DNA of 64,000 bases from positions 4,836,001 through 4,900,000 of the forward strand of contig OX485809.1 in assembly GCA_950295325.1 (NCBI GenBank), written 5' to 3'. Below the pieces are notes generated by a model that searched no databases, was not told where the DNA came from, and saw only the letters and a list, made by a program, of their open reading frames with translations. Both the position numbers and the translations under genes were made by a program. Positions 10,811-22,673 of the stretch are shown here, piece after piece (positions within the stretch are counted from its first letter, which is position 1; the number at the start of each line of letters is the position of its first letter). This stretch comes from Polytrichum commune. Its lineage: Eukaryota > Streptophyta > Polytrichopsida > Polytrichales > Polytrichaceae.

Positions 10811-11199
10811 GGCCGGTTCACATGGAGTCCCAAGTCCCAAGGCTCACTCATGTTAGCAAGTCCCAACATGAAGGCAAAGTCCTGACTTTTGAACCTCACA
10901 AAACTAGTAAATATATGGTTAATTATCATTAAAGTTGGATCTTGATTATTTTATGCATAAATATTTGCGGGACTTGTGTTGAGAGTTGGGTCTAACTTTT
11001 TGCTCGACCCAACTTTCAACACAAGTCCTAAGCCTCACCTTCAAAAAGTGTTGCCATGTAGACAACCATATCATACATGGGACTTGGGGACCCATGTGAA
11101 GTGGTGAGTCCCGAATTCCATGCTCTCAACGGTTGAGATTGCATAGATTGACCTCAAGTGACTTGGGACTTAGGAATTGGGACATGTGTGAATTGGCCC
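10811..11199. mobile_element. Foldback MITE (GGCC termini) with strong central hairpin
   Basis: The termini GGCCGGTTCACATGGAGTCC and the complement of GGGACATGTGTGAATTGGCC form an imperfect inverted repeat, flanked by CAA/TAA. The centre has a near-perfect hairpin: GGACTTGTGTTGAGAGTTGG pairs with CCAACTTTCAACACAAGTCC (about 10978-11030). A second, right-truncated copy lies at 17232-17510 and a third, more distant one at 54851-55357. TAA-type flanks and GGCC ends resemble Tourist/PIF-Harbinger MITEs. Confidence 0.65.
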
Positions 11200-11202
11200 T
11201 AA

Positions 11203-11653
11203 GGGCCTCTTAACACTAGAGGTGAGAAGCTGTGAGGACATAAATGACCTAGAAACCGCGAAGACCAAAGAATATCACTTTACACCCAAAAATTACAGCC
11301 CAAGAGACAGGAGGAGAAAATGACATGGACAACACTTTTGTCCTTTATGGCAGGAAAAGTGCAAATTATTCAAGGCCCTTGGATTTTGCATCAGGCCCAC
11401 CTCAAGAGGTGGGCTTGACGCAAAATTTGGGTGGCTGTTTGGCCAAAATTCTCACAACCAATCATTTTTTGTTTTTTTTAAAGAATATTTCAAAATGGCC
11501 ACTTCAAAAAATCAACACTTTATTTTTGTGGTCCCTTCTCACTTCGCACTATATCTAAAGGGCCATCAAGTTCAAAGGTTGGCTTCTCAAGGATGAGCCA
11601 TAGCCCTTGGGAGGTTTTCTCCACGGCATCTAGCCTCTAGTGTAAAGAGGGCC
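11203..11653. mobile_element. Tourist-like MITE with TAA target duplication
   Basis: Begins GGGCCTCTTAACACTAGAGG and ends CCTCTAGTGTAAAGAGGGCC, an inverted repeat of about 20 bp. Flanked by TAA on both sides (11200-11202 and 11654-11656), as in PIF/Harbinger-type MITEs. It abuts the element at 10811-11199, sharing its boundary TAA, and its right end lies about 280 bp before the malate dehydrogenase start codon. Non-coding. Confidence 0.75.
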
Positions 11654-11936
11654 TAAGTATTCTCATGAACAAATGTGCCAAAACACATGCTCAATGGAGA
11701 GATTCCTCTTGATTGGATTGCATCACCGCAAACACCTGGTATGGGGAACACGTTCCCTATTGGTTCCCCATGTGGTTCCCACAGCGCAAGCCCCAAAGAT
11801 CGTCGCTCCTAACCCCCTTGGGCCTGCGTCTTCCCATTTTCTCTCGCCATTCTTCCCCCTTGTCCGCCATTGCTAGGGTTTCATCGCTGCCTTTTTGTGT
11901 TGCACCGAGGGATCGATCGATCGATCGACATTTGTA
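11654..11936 (+). promoter_or_regulatory. Promoter and 5' leader of malate dehydrogenase
   Basis: A reverse telo-box CTAGGGTTT lies at 11873-11881, about 55 bp before the start codon. A GATC run (GATCGATCGATCGATCGA, about 11911-11928) sits in the leader. The proximal part is pyrimidine-rich (TTCCCATTTTCTCTCGCC), as in many TATA-less housekeeping promoters. No TATA box is evident. The same region is present as a decayed duplicate at 9959-10262. Confidence 0.5.
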
Positions 11937-14900
11937 ATGGCAGCTCGATCATCCGCCGCGGCTCTGTTCAAGCGGGCGCTCGCCACTGGCGCCAGCCAGC
12001 AGCAGCAGGTGCGATGCATGTCCAGCGAAGGACCCCGTCGCAAGGTGGCCGTGCTTGGAGCGGCCGGCGGCATCGGTCAGCCGCTCGGGCTCCTCATGAA
12101 GCTCAACCCCTTGGTCACCGATCTCTCGTTGTATGATATTGCCGCCACTCCCGGCGTCGCTTGCGACATCAGCCACATCAACACCGGTGCCAATGTGAGA
12201 GCACCTGCCTCGGATTTGCCGATTGTATATACTTTTTTGTCTTCCCTTCCGATTTAGCTAAGGAATGGTATTGTAGTTCAGAATGTTACGTGCTGTATTT
12301 GTGCTGAATGGTTGTTGAGCTTGGTGTGTGTCTTTGAGTTCTTGATTTGTAGTGGTCGCTGAGAAAAATGCAACGTCGTGCACCTTAACACCGGTGCTAG
12401 TGTGAGTGCCACTTGTGATGGATCATTGCTCAGCTTGATGTGTTTATTTTAGTACTTGATTTTCCACATGAGCACTGGTGCCAACGCGAGTGGTTGCCTC
12501 GGATTCGCTGGTTCTATATTTATTCTTCCCTTTCGATTTAGCTGAGAAATCTCCATGTAGTTCAGGGTGTACTATGTTTTCCTTGTCCTGAATCATTGTT
12601 CAGCTTTATGTGTTGCATTTTGTGCTTGATTTCCTACATGAACACCGGTGCCAATATTAGTGCCTCGGATTTGCTAATTTCATATTTGTTTACCCCTCTC
12701 GATTTAGTCAGCTGAGGAATGTTGTAGTTCAGGATGTCCTTGTGCCGAATCATTGTTCCAGCTAGATGTGTTTCTTCGATTTTTGGAGGTGGTTGAGGGA
12801 AATGCGATCTCGTACACATCAACACCGGTGTTGGTGCGAGTGCTTCCATTTTGCTGTTGCTCCTGTTTTAGCTTGGAGACTTCGAAGTTCGAACTGGACT
12901 CTCATACATTGGCGCTTTTATTTTAGATGCGGATTCTCTGGTCCAATCGCTTTGTTGTTTTTAAAGTTTTTGTTTGTGATGGTAGCTGAGAAGAATGTGA
13001 TGTGCAGGTGGAAGGTTATGCTGGAGAGGCTGATTTGGGAAAGGCCTTGAAGGGATGTGACTTGGTTATCATCCCAGCCGGAGTACCACGCAAACCTGGA
13101 ATGACTCGTGATGATCTGTTCAACATCAATGCTGGTATTGTGAAGACCCTCTGCACGGCCATTTCTGAACACTGCCCAGGGGTAGGTTGATATATCTCTC
13201 ACCTGAGTATTTCAACCTCATTGTAGAAAATCCAGAGTTTAAAACTTTTTAATAAATGGGATCTGCTTACTTAAAAATCATAACACATGTATATGCGGTC
13301 TTTCACGAACATGAAAGGTTTCGCTCCATGAATAAATTGGAGCGTAATTGAGTGTGATGTTCTAGTTTAAGGCCGATCTGCACTTGTCAAGAACCTCACT
13401 CGAGATAATTGTTCTCTCCAAATATTTTATCAATGTGGAGACCACAAACTGCTGCACCTACCGTTTAGTTACTTGCCAAAAAAATCGTAGACTGGCTAAA
13501 TACTTCTCTACACCGCATTTATGAAGTTGCTGTAATTTATAATGGTAGATTTATTGGATGAAGGGTATGGGACGCTTGATTAATTGCCTCTCTGCAGATA
13601 TTTCACAGAAAATGTACAGTAGCTTAATACATATCTAATAAGCATGCCTATGAGAGTTCAGGACTTAAATAATGCCTGTCGTCATGAGGATTATGTATTC
13701 CTACAGCTTCCAGCTCTTTCGAAGTGCAGTCATGTAGACGATGGTGGTTATTTGAATGACTTGTGCACTTCTGTTTCAAGTACTGAATATGATTGTGTCT
13801 TCAGCAATAGTCTTGCACTTTGTAATACTAATATCAGACGTAAATACACAATTTCCATGATATACATATTGTTTTACACTGTTGCCTTGAGGTTAACTGA
13901 ATGTCGTCTTGTATCGAGGCTAATGAATATGATGTTGCAGGCGTTAGTGAACATGATCAGCAACCCAGTGAACTCAACTGTCCCAATCGCAGCTGAGGTA
14001 TTCAAGCAGTATGGTACTTATGATCCTAAGAAGCTATTTGGTGTGACCACTTTGGATGTGGTGCGAGCAAGGACATTCTATGCCTCCAAGAAGGGTCTAC
14101 GTGTATCAGGTGTGCTGTTATCTCGTTTCACTTGCTAGTTGGTACATGCTGCAGTGCTAACTAGATTCATGGATACACACTCTTTCCAGTCAATGCGAAA
14201 TGCATATTACAGAAGAGAATATCTTTGGAATTTTTTCTTCTTCTAAAGGGACAACATTAGTACTTGTTGTAGTATGCTCCAGGATAGTGATGATGGAACC
14301 ACCTTTGTAGAGATATTCTAGCAAGTTATTTGTGGTCAAAATATAGAGAACGCACATTGGAGGTTTTTGATCTTTTGTGTGGTTATACAGGTGTGGATGT
14401 CCCTGTCGTGGGAGGCCATGCAGGCGTCACCATTCTTCCACTTTTCTCACAGGTGATTGCTCATGTGCCAGCTCTGAAGTACATTGGTAAATAAATAAAA
14501 CTAATGAGATTAGCTTTGGAAACAATGGACATGGTTACTGCATTGTAGGGTGTGGGCAATTTACTGATGTGTTTTTAAAACGGAACCTGCTGGCAGGCCT
14601 CTCCATTGGAGAAGTTGACTGACGAAGAGATTGAGGCTCTTACCAAGCGCACACAAGATGGTGGCACTGAAGTTGTGCAAGCCAAGGCTGGGAAGGGATC
14701 TGCCACTTTGTCAATGGCGTAAGCACCATGCTAACTTCCTATATACTTAAATTGTAGAAATGTAACAGTGGCTGATGAAGTGGTTGCCACCATCTACAAC
14801 CATTCCTGAATTAATATGTACTTGCTATATTTTGAAGCAGTTCCTCTGGAAGGCAGTTTTGCTCCTGAATGGGGTACTCAATGTGGTTGTGGCGAGTTTT

Positions 14901-15364
14901 TGGCTGCTGAATGTCCTGTGGAGATGACAGTGTGGACTTTGATTCTGCAGGTATGCTGGAGCTCTTTTTGCCGAAGCTTGTTTGAAGGGCCTGAACGGAG
15001 TAAAGGATGTTGTGGAGTGCAGCTATGTCCAATCCACTATTATCCCTGACTTGCCTTTCTTCTCATCAAAGGTAATAGTTAGCATCTTATATGTGGATTG
15101 TGCCAGCTGAAGTTCCGTGGATGGTTTTGTTTCCTCAATTATGGCTTAATGCAGGTAGCCATTCTTTGTGACTGCCTGGAAGTTGCTTTCAGTAATGAAC
15201 AATGATTTGTTGTATGACAGGTGCGTCTGGGTCCTAACGGTGTTGAGGAGATTTTCGGTCTTGGTAACCTATCTGACTACGAGCAGAGGGGCTTGGAAGC
15301 GTTGAAGGAGGAATTGCACTCTTCCATTGAGAAGGGTGTCAATTTCGTGAAGACAAAGGCCTGA
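11937..15364 (+). CDS. mMDH: Mitochondrial malate dehydrogenase (NAD), 7 exons
   Basis: Exons read from GT/AG borders and frame: 11937-12194, 13008-13181, 13941-14109, 14391-14452, 14597-14718, 14951-15071, 15221-15364, giving 349 residues, close to the usual length of about 340. The enzyme interconverts malate and oxaloacetate with NAD in the TCA cycle of the mitochondrial matrix. Residues 1-30 ([20 protein letters not shown], then RCMSS) form an Arg/Ala/Ser-rich presequence. The NAD-binding motif is [14 protein letters not shown], the substrate loop is [13 protein letters not shown], then ISNPVNS, and the catalytic histidine lies in [10 protein letters not shown]. The start codon follows GTA and begins the presequence; a frame-compatible ATG at 11895 is less likely. 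All introns start GT and end AG. Intron 1 (813 bp) contains a tandem array of exon 1/intron 1 junctions. A peroxisomal isoform is less likely because no PTS2 nonapeptide is visible. Confidence 0.96.
12174..12850 (+). repeat. Tandem copies of the exon 1/intron 1 junction in malate dehydrogenase
   Basis: The exon 1 end CACATCAACACCGGTG (12174-12189) recurs exactly at 12815-12830 and in diverged form at 12381, 12465 and 12635. Each is followed by intron-like sequence sharing CCTCGGATT-GC, TTCGATTTAG(C)TGAG, TGTAGTTCAG and AATCATTGTTCAGCT. Spacings are 207, 84, 170 and 180 bp. Several units end in a block like GCTGAGAA-AATG(C)-GTGCA, which also forms the real 3' splice region (ending at 13007). 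The first extra copy keeps a good donor (GTGAGT); later copies have lost or altered theirs. Confidence 0.85.
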
Positions 15365-16506
15365 TTTTGATAAGAACCTCACCCACTTTCTAGGCCTATC
15401 AAGTTTTGGAGTTGGGACTGACAGAGGTGTATCCTCCATCGTCCATTTACTTTTTTTGATCTTTGAAGCTAGTTTCTTTACGTTTCAATTATTGGTCTAG
15501 GGTAAGATAATAAGGCTCCTTTGAATGCTTGAGACAAAGGAAGCCAAGAGGCCAGGTTACCATTTTGGCAGCCTATAGGTAGTGTCTTGTTGCGAACATA
15601 ACTAAACAGAGTTGCAATGCAATTATGACGCAGTGAGAGTATCATTCCTGACCCTTCAGAATATGATGTTTGCTTCCACTACATCTTGCACTGGAGTTTG
15701 AAGTCATTGCATTTTTTCCTGGGAATGGTTCCCACTTATTTGGTGCTATGCTGTTGTGTAATTTGAATCAAGTGACATAATTGTTAATGTTGAGAAAGTC
15801 CTAATAGATTTTAGGGAGGGTTCTATAGGAAGAACTTAGCATCTGTACCAAAATTAATAAGCCTGTGTTTCCATATCGAGACAGGTTTTGGTGAGCATTC
15901 CCACATTGCTAATTAGGACAGTCTAGGCATGACTAATTTGGACTACCAAGCACAAAAAGGAACAGAATATATGATTGTATGCAACAGTAGTGGTCAAATA
16001 TACAACTGATAAGAGGTTGGTGTATGGTATAGTTTCTGAATCATCAGCTCATAGCAATAATGATCGACTCTGGAGGGCCACAGTAGGTCTCTCTGGAATC
16101 TTCAACCCTTGAAGCCTTCAGGCCATTTACCGAATAGCCCATTTCTTCTTAGATATGAAACATTCGATTAGAATAGACAAACATATTTCCGTTAACTGAA
16201 GCGATTTCGCAGAGGTGTGATATTAGGGCAATTTTTACAGGTCTGGAAATTGACATTAGTAAAAACAATCACAATTTAGTTTCAAGTCTTGAAATTACTG
16301 TAAATTTTCAAGACTAAGATTCTGCACCAAACCATGTTCACAGCAATAGTTCGACCTAAGTTTGATAACTTGGAGACGAAAATTTCAGTAAAATAGTGCT
16401 ATTTTCAAGGAACCCAAAGCTGTGCCCTTCTAAGTCTTTTTTTCCCATCACACTAAATGTGATGGCTACATGTGTGATTTCTCTTTATTGGCTCTGTCTG
16501 TCTGTA
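15365..16506. other. 3' region of malate dehydrogenase and spacer
   Basis: The first few hundred bases are likely 3' untranslated sequence. No further gene is visible; open frames are short and without recognisable motifs. Confidence 0.4.
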
Positions 16507-16637
16507 GGACAGAGACTATGCATCAACTTCTTTGTTTCAAGAGAAAATTTCCTAACCACTTTGTGTACACACTTGGACGTTACTTGTTCTTGTTATTTTT
16601 GGTCCACTTTATGTAATGTGGATGTTAACTATAGTTT
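16507..16637 (+). repeat. Dispersed repeat shared with 50178-50317
   Basis: Shares CAGAGACTATGCATCAA, TTGTTTCAAGAG, AAATTTCCTAACCACTTTG and AATGTGGATGTTAACT in the same order and strand with the segment 33.7 kb downstream. Similarity is high and no coding frame is shared. Its nature (LTR fragment or other element) cannot be told. Confidence 0.7.
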
Positions 16638-17231
16638 ATATATATATACAAGTGCTCCCTAAAATGCATTGAAAGAAATCTAGTTAACTATAGTTATTTT
16701 GACAGTTCTTGATTATTTATTTTTAAAATTTTGGGCGATAAATGAGTAGATTCAATCCTTGACCCGTATTTGAGAAGAAGGTGCACAAAATCCAAGAAAG
16801 GTTTGGTATAGTGAATAGCCATGCATTGGCATGAGCAAAGTAATCAACTACAATTGTAGTCTTTCATAGCAAAGGATCGAGCCTCACGGTTCTACCGTTT
16901 TCTTGTTTTTCTATCACGTACAAAATGATGATTACGTGTGGTACTTGACAACTTTAGGGACTATGTATTAAGATTAGGGGTTATCAGAAATGGGTATGTC
17001 TGCCCTTGACCCCCTAAGTATATTGACTAATGAGCCTACAATAGTTAATATAATCTGAGCACGTAAGTTAGTACATTCTCTTTCAAATGTGTTTTTAATA
17101 TCCATTCTTGGAGCCACATGGGTACGTCTAAACACATGCCACTCATAGGTGTCCAAGTGTGATAAGTAACTGAAGTAGGCATGTCTACCTTATCTATACG
17201 GGATATGTGACAATTTGTATGAACCCATTAA

Positions 17232-17510
17232 GGGATGTTTCACATGGTGTCCTAAGTCCCAAGTACTAAATTAACTTACTTATGTTAGCAAGTCTCAACT
17301 TTTGACCCTCAAGTAAGTTGACCATTAAAATATGGTTAATTATCACTAAAGTTGGATCTTGATTATTTTATGACAAAAAATTGCAGGACTTGTGTTGAGA
17401 GTTGGGTCTGGCAAAAAGCTAGATCCAACTCTCGACACAAGTCCCAAGCCTCACCTTCAAAAAGTGTTGCCATGTAACTTAGGGACCATGTCATACTTGG
17501 CCATGCATAA
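17232..17510. mobile_element. Foldback MITE, right-truncated relative of 10811-11199
   Basis: Left end GGGATGTTTCACATGGTGTC preceded by TAA. It shares GGTTAATTATCA, TAAAGTTGGATCTTGATTA and the central hairpin (GGACTTGTGTTGAGAGTTGG against CCAACTCTCGACACAAGTCC) with 10811-11199. Homology ends after GTGTTGCCATGTA; the right terminus is missing or diverged. Confidence 0.6.
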
Positions 17511-18520
17511 GCTTATGAGTTCATAATTGTTTGCGATTCATTCCATGTATACATATGTTCTGAGTAGAATAATGTATATACTAAACTTCTTAATTTTTAG
17601 ATATGGTCACTTTTGACACTTTCAACTAAACTTATCAACACCTAATCCTAAGTGACCGTGGCATTCCGTATGATATCGTGAGGCCCAAAATGGGCCTCTC
17701 ATACCTCTAAGGGTTAAGGGTTAACTTACCACCTCTTGAAGTCAAGAAATTCAATTTTCTGCAGTCAATATCCAAGACTACGAAGAAAAAAGAAAAAAGA
17801 AAAAGAATTTTTTTTATTCACCGATTTTAAAGTGAACTTCCATTACATAAAGCCATAGCCATAGCGATAAGGTGATTCCATTACATTATTTGCAAGGCTG
17901 TCAAAGATGTGGCCAAGCATCAACGGTACAAAGACTCGGTGGTCTAGCCCCGACTCATCCTTACAATCCAAAGCTTCAAGGAACTTCCCCTCCATTCCAT
18001 GAAAGTCAAAAGGTGACATTATTGCATTGGAGAAACGAGTGGGTGCAATAGAGTTATTTGTGAAGTAAAGCATATGAAATCATGTGAGGTTAGCCCCAAA
18101 CCCTAAGTTTATGCAAATTAACACAAAATCACTCAGGTTTTATTGATGTTCAAATTATCATACATAAAGAGTGGTGTTCGGCTATTAAAAAAACTGGTCT
18201 TCAAGGTTGTCCTACTAGGATGAGTGGGTTAAGCTAGTCTTGTATAAGCCGATCCGGGATTCAGGATAGTGGGTCTCATGTGCATACCCTAGTTTAGATC
18301 CTAAAATTACTTCAAAGTTTGAGTGGTGGAAAGAGGAGGTCTCAAAATTTTTACCCCATTTTTAAAATAGACTTCGAAACACGACGAGGTATCGAGTTCT
18401 TAATAGGAAGTCACCTCAAAAAAGGATCAAACCCACAATTTTGTCCCTCTTTGAGAGACTTTACGGATAAGTCTAATGTACCCCATGGGCAAGAGGGAAT
18501 GGCTAGAGCTTTGTGGAGAA
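17511..18520. other. Gene-free stretch with purine tract
   Basis: Contains an AAGAAAAAAGAAAAAGAA tract near 17785 and no recognisable gene on either strand. A 102-aa frame starting at 18319 overlaps the MITE at 18521 and is not credible as a gene. Confidence 0.3.
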
Positions 18521-18734
18521 AGAGAATTGTTGTGTACAAGTGTACCTCTCATCCATCCAACGTTAAAAACTTGACCCCCCCCCCCCCAAATGACCTCAAG
18601 CAAACCAATTATGATGTCAAATTTTGACTAAAAACATAATCGTTGGGTTGCATATTATTTCATGATTTTTATGTTGGATGAATGAGAGGTACGCTCATAT
18701 CCAATAATTCTCTCTCTCTCTCTCTCTCTCTCTC
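18521..18734. mobile_element. MITE, GAGAGAATTAT family, with (TC)13 at its end
   Basis: Left end AGAGAATTGTTGTGTACAAG continuing to CCTCTCATCCATCCAAC; right end GTTGGATGAATGAGAGGTA continuing to CCAATAATTCTCT. The two ends form an inverted repeat of about 40 bp. The right terminus runs directly into (TC)13 at 18709-18734. Relatives are at 48840-49122 and 50941-51162; a lone end is at about 19381-19419 and another near 49280-49310. A C13 tract (18575-18587) lies inside. Confidence 0.7.
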
Positions 18735-19528
18735 CGAGCTTTGTTGTGCCTAATGTAAACTCATCCATTGTGGACGAAGGGGCTCTAAGTAAAAATATGA
18801 TCTCTTATAGGTTGACGTTTGATTCATTTGCAACATAGGAAATCAAGTATGTGATATTATTTTCTAAGTTAATTTGTATAACAATATGAAAAATTGGTAG
18901 TAAATTAGTGCATTGTGTTTTCATCTTCCCTTATATGAGTTTATGTAGACACCACAAAACTATAATCATCATGAATTGTTGCATACTTCCCATCTATCTA
19001 TGTTTAAAATTTGTTTTCTTACAAATCGTTGTTAGATACTCAACACACATTCTCAATTGATGTAAGCTTGGAAAGAAGCGAGTGTTGGTCTCAATGCGTT
19101 TGTTTTTCAAATCCCTCCATCCATTTATTGAAATAAGCAGTAAGTCACTTCTTGTGCACCCCATGGAGGTGAACAAACGTTGCACGTTAATGCACTACAT
19201 TGGCATTCTTATTTTTTTTCCTTCTTCTTTAAAAAAATGTTCCCTTATAGGCTTGTAGTCGACTCATTTGAAATGTAGAATTCATCAAGTTTAATTCGAG
19301 GTATTTGAAGGTGATTTTATTGTGAAATTATCTAAAACAAGCAACCTATGACCTACTTATTACTCCAAGGCCTTTTTGTTAGATGAACGAGAGGTATAGT
19401 TGTTCACAATAATTCCTCCAAGTTGTCTCCATGCACTTGCAACAAAAAATTTGTGAGTATGGACACATTGCTCATAAATTGTTAGGCTTATGTGGCTTCT
19501 ACCTACTTGAAGAGTGTTATGTAAACTT

Positions 19529-19748
19529 GAAGGTTTTAAGCCTTCAATGTCCCAAGGGGTGTATCCCAATTCAATGATATAGAAGAAAATATGACACACA
19601 ACTTCAAAAAAGTCATGGAGACTGAAATGTGTACTACTAAAGGTTTAAAGCATTCAATGTCCCAAGGGGTGTATTCCAAGTCAATGATATAGAAGAAAAT
19701 ATGACACAAAACTTCAAAAAAGTAGTGGAGGGTGAAAAGTGGACTACA
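19529..19748 (+). repeat. 110-bp tandem duplication
   Basis: Two adjacent units with a 110-bp period share TTCAATGTCCCAAGGGGTGT, TCAATGATATAGAAGAAAAT and AACTTCAAAAAAGT. The second unit ends at the left edge of the MITE at 19761. Non-coding. Confidence 0.85.
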
Positions 19749-19760
19749 TCCATATATTAG

Positions 19761-20114
19761 TACTACACTAAATAGTCCTATTATTGTGGGTCATAATAAT
19801 TTTGCAGAGTCCATGCTAATTCTCATGATGAGAATTAATGTGGACCACATTAATTTCCAACCTATGCTAAATTTCCAGTAGTAAAGTAGCATGGGCCACA
19901 ATATATGTTTTCCTAGAAAAGTAATGTGGGTGATTATTTTATTTTTGTGCTACTTTATTCTACAAGTAATATCCAATGTGTTGGTCAAAAGTATTTATGA
20001 AGGCTTAGGGGAAGACCCAAGGTCTTGGACCCACGATAATCCCACCTTGACTAGAAAATTAGTGTAGCCCACGCTAATATTCCACCCACACCCATAGGAC
20101 TATTTAGCGTAGCA
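19761..20114 (+). mobile_element. MITE, CTAAATAGTCCTAT family (354 bp)
   Basis: Left end TACTACACTAAATAGTCCTA and right end TAGGACTATTTAGCGTAGCA form an inverted repeat of about 21 bp. An inverted relative of about 360 bp lies at 37789-38150 and shares ATTAATGTGG, AAATAATCACCCACATTA (complement) and CTTGACTA/CAAGGTGG blocks. No clear target duplication. Non-coding. Confidence 0.75.
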
Positions 20115-20489
20115 ACACTGTCATGTATATGAATCTTAAGAGTAAAACCATCGTGTTAAAAAAACCAAAGTCTTTAGAATAAAAAAAAAGTTCTCCTTTT
20201 CATTGGTTGCTTTGCATTGAGAACTATGACTTTATGAGTGTTCGATCTTCTCAAATCTTGTTGAAATAGATAGATTCTCCTCTTCTCAACTTTGTCATAG
20301 AATTGGCTGCCACATACAACTACCCAACTTAAAAGATGATGGTATTAAGGTAGATGGGGTCTGAAGTGGCTCATTTAACCCCGATATTTGATTGATACGC
20401 GGTTCGTTAAAGATCAAAGAGCAAACATCGTAAAGACACATGTTTAAAAGAGATTGGGTTACGTCTTCAAATATCAATAACTATTGTAC

Positions 20490-20710
20490 ACTCAATAGAG
20501 AATGCAATTGGAAGGACCTATGTATCCAATTTAAAAATCAACAAACATGCACTTCTGATAACCATAACTAAATAAGGGGAGGTCTGAATTTCAATCCAAC
20601 TTTTGCAGATGTTTCATGAGAGGCTTGCTAATGCAACACGAGTTTTGTTGGTAGAAGTTGGAGAACATGAAAAAGGAACCAAAATAACACCCACATACAT
20701 TAGTGGATTC
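20490..20710 (+). repeat. Dispersed repeat with inverted and direct relatives
   Basis: Shares AATAACCATAACTAAATAAG-GGAG, TTTCAATCC, TTGGAGAACA and AACACCCACATAC with 22135-22370 and 40290-40520 (same strand) and with 22525-22625 and 41805-41980 (opposite strand). Probably fragments of one old element. A (TTG)n microsatellite (about 22234-22259) has arisen in the second copy. Confidence 0.6.
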
Positions 20711-22134
20711 AAACGCCCTCGGCATCAAAGGTAGGCAATGTGAGATTTCCAAGGTCCTAAATGCAGTGAAAACGCCGTTTTAGGATCCAAAGTCCGATGG
20801 CCATAATCCCTTAACCTTATTAATTAAGCCATCAAACTCCGTTTCCAAGACAATGTTCTCAAACGCACATTTCACGCGAAATGACAAGTTACTTAGCAAG
20901 TTACTTTCTTTATTAGAGTAAAGGTATTCCTAGATGCTAGGGTTGGTCAACACCATCAATGCTCACCAACATGTGCCCTTGTTGCCTACTTGCCACTTGT
21001 AACCCCTTCCACCAATTCAAATGACCCAATCGATTAACGACAGCTGGCCACCATACGTGTCATTTTAATGGACACCATAACGTCACCTCTTTACATTCAT
21101 TTCTCTTTGAAGGATTTGGGCGAGCCAACCCATACACTCGTTCCTTGTTGGATGCCTAAACCCTTGCCTCCAAGGAACTAGGGTACGGGTTGGTTCGCCC
21201 TAGCCCTCTTTGAAGCTTAGCATGTAAGAGTCGAGTTGCACCACTTAGCGAGGAGAATTAGTTAATGATATGAGGTAGTGAAAAATCAACTGACCCATAT
21301 GTCAGCTAATTGATCGCATGGCTGCACATCCCAATGTTCAACTGACCAAATGTTGACCGATTGAAGAGAGAAGTTAAGGTTGACCATCTGATGGTTTGTT
21401 CAATTCATCCAAGTTTTGAACATGACACTGATTATGATACATTATGATTTTGTGGCCTACATCATTGTGTATCATTATGATTAAGTTGAAAACATATTAT
21501 TTGTAATTATATCTAAATAGTGTCATTTTGCAAATTTGGACATTGAAAATGATGGTTTAATCATATTAAATATTATTCATAAAATCAATGTATGTGCTAA
21601 TTTAGGACAATGTAAGTAATATTGTGGCCCACCTCCTAGTGGAACGGAGAAGAGATGGAGAAAATGACAGGTGGGCATTCAAGAAAAAAACTTGGGCTAA
21701 TCATTTGAGAAGGTTACTTAGCATTAGGGGTGTGGATGAGTTAAGATTTCTCCACCAAAACATGGTCCCAAAAGTTAGCTAACTTCTAGTTTGAAAGCTT
21801 ATATTTAAACCTTAATTTTAACTTGGTGGTGCAGTCGTGAGATAGATTAGCTCTCGTATAGGTTAGCTACCTCATATGTCAGTTGACTCTCTTAACCACA
21901 CAACGTGGGCACAATATAGCTCATTTGAGTGGTTACACAATCTAACTAGAGCCTTAACTGGGACATGTTGTTGGACCCAAAGTTAGGCACTAAGTTATGA
22001 GTCAATGGGTCCAGCCAATAAGGTATGCATGTGGTTTTTGGCTACTTTTTGTTGACCGGAACCCTATATTTGAGTGATGTGTGGATAGGGGAGGATCTAA
22101 GAATAATCACCACAACGTACACATGTCTGAAAGA
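20711..22134. other. Gene-free stretch
   Basis: No coding frame with recognisable motifs was found on either strand. Short stretches resemble the flanks of the dispersed repeat at 20490-20710. Confidence 0.3.
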
Positions 22135-22625
22135 CATACGTTTCCAATTGGGAGGACTTAGATACTCAATCGAGGAATCAACAAATCTGCATTTCCAATA
22201 ACCATAACTAAATAAGTGGAGATTTGTTTTTGATTGTTGTTGTTGTTGTTGTTGTTGTTTCATCGTATCTTTGCTAATGCACCACAATTTTACAAATGTA
22301 AATTTGATCAACTAAAGATGGAGAACAACAAAAACAAACTGAATAACACTCACATACCTTAGATCTTGCACTTTGTCATGGCATTTGCCACACGAGATCA
22401 AGTGAATGAGAAAACTTTCACTTCATACACCACATAGGGTTGCACACGGTTGGTGCAATGGGAGGCCACATATGTTGCTTGTGGCGTGGTTGTGGATGTA
22501 ATTACTCCTCAAATGGAGAACATGTAAGGTATGTGGGTGTTATTTGGTTTATATTTCGTGTTCTCCAACTTCTACCCATTATATTTACATGATGAAAACT
22601 TGTGGTGTATTGATAACTATGCGTT
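22135..22625. repeat. Two further copies of the 20490 repeat, head to head
   Basis: The copy at 22135-22370 is direct and includes a (TTG)n run; 22525-22625 is inverted and carries GGTATGTGGGTGTTATTTGG and TTCTCCAACTTCTACC. The arrangement gives a loose inverted repeat. No gene is visible. Confidence 0.55.
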
Positions 22626-22673
22626 GAAGCACCATCATAACATTAAGTAACAAGCCCATAATGACCTTCTCAA

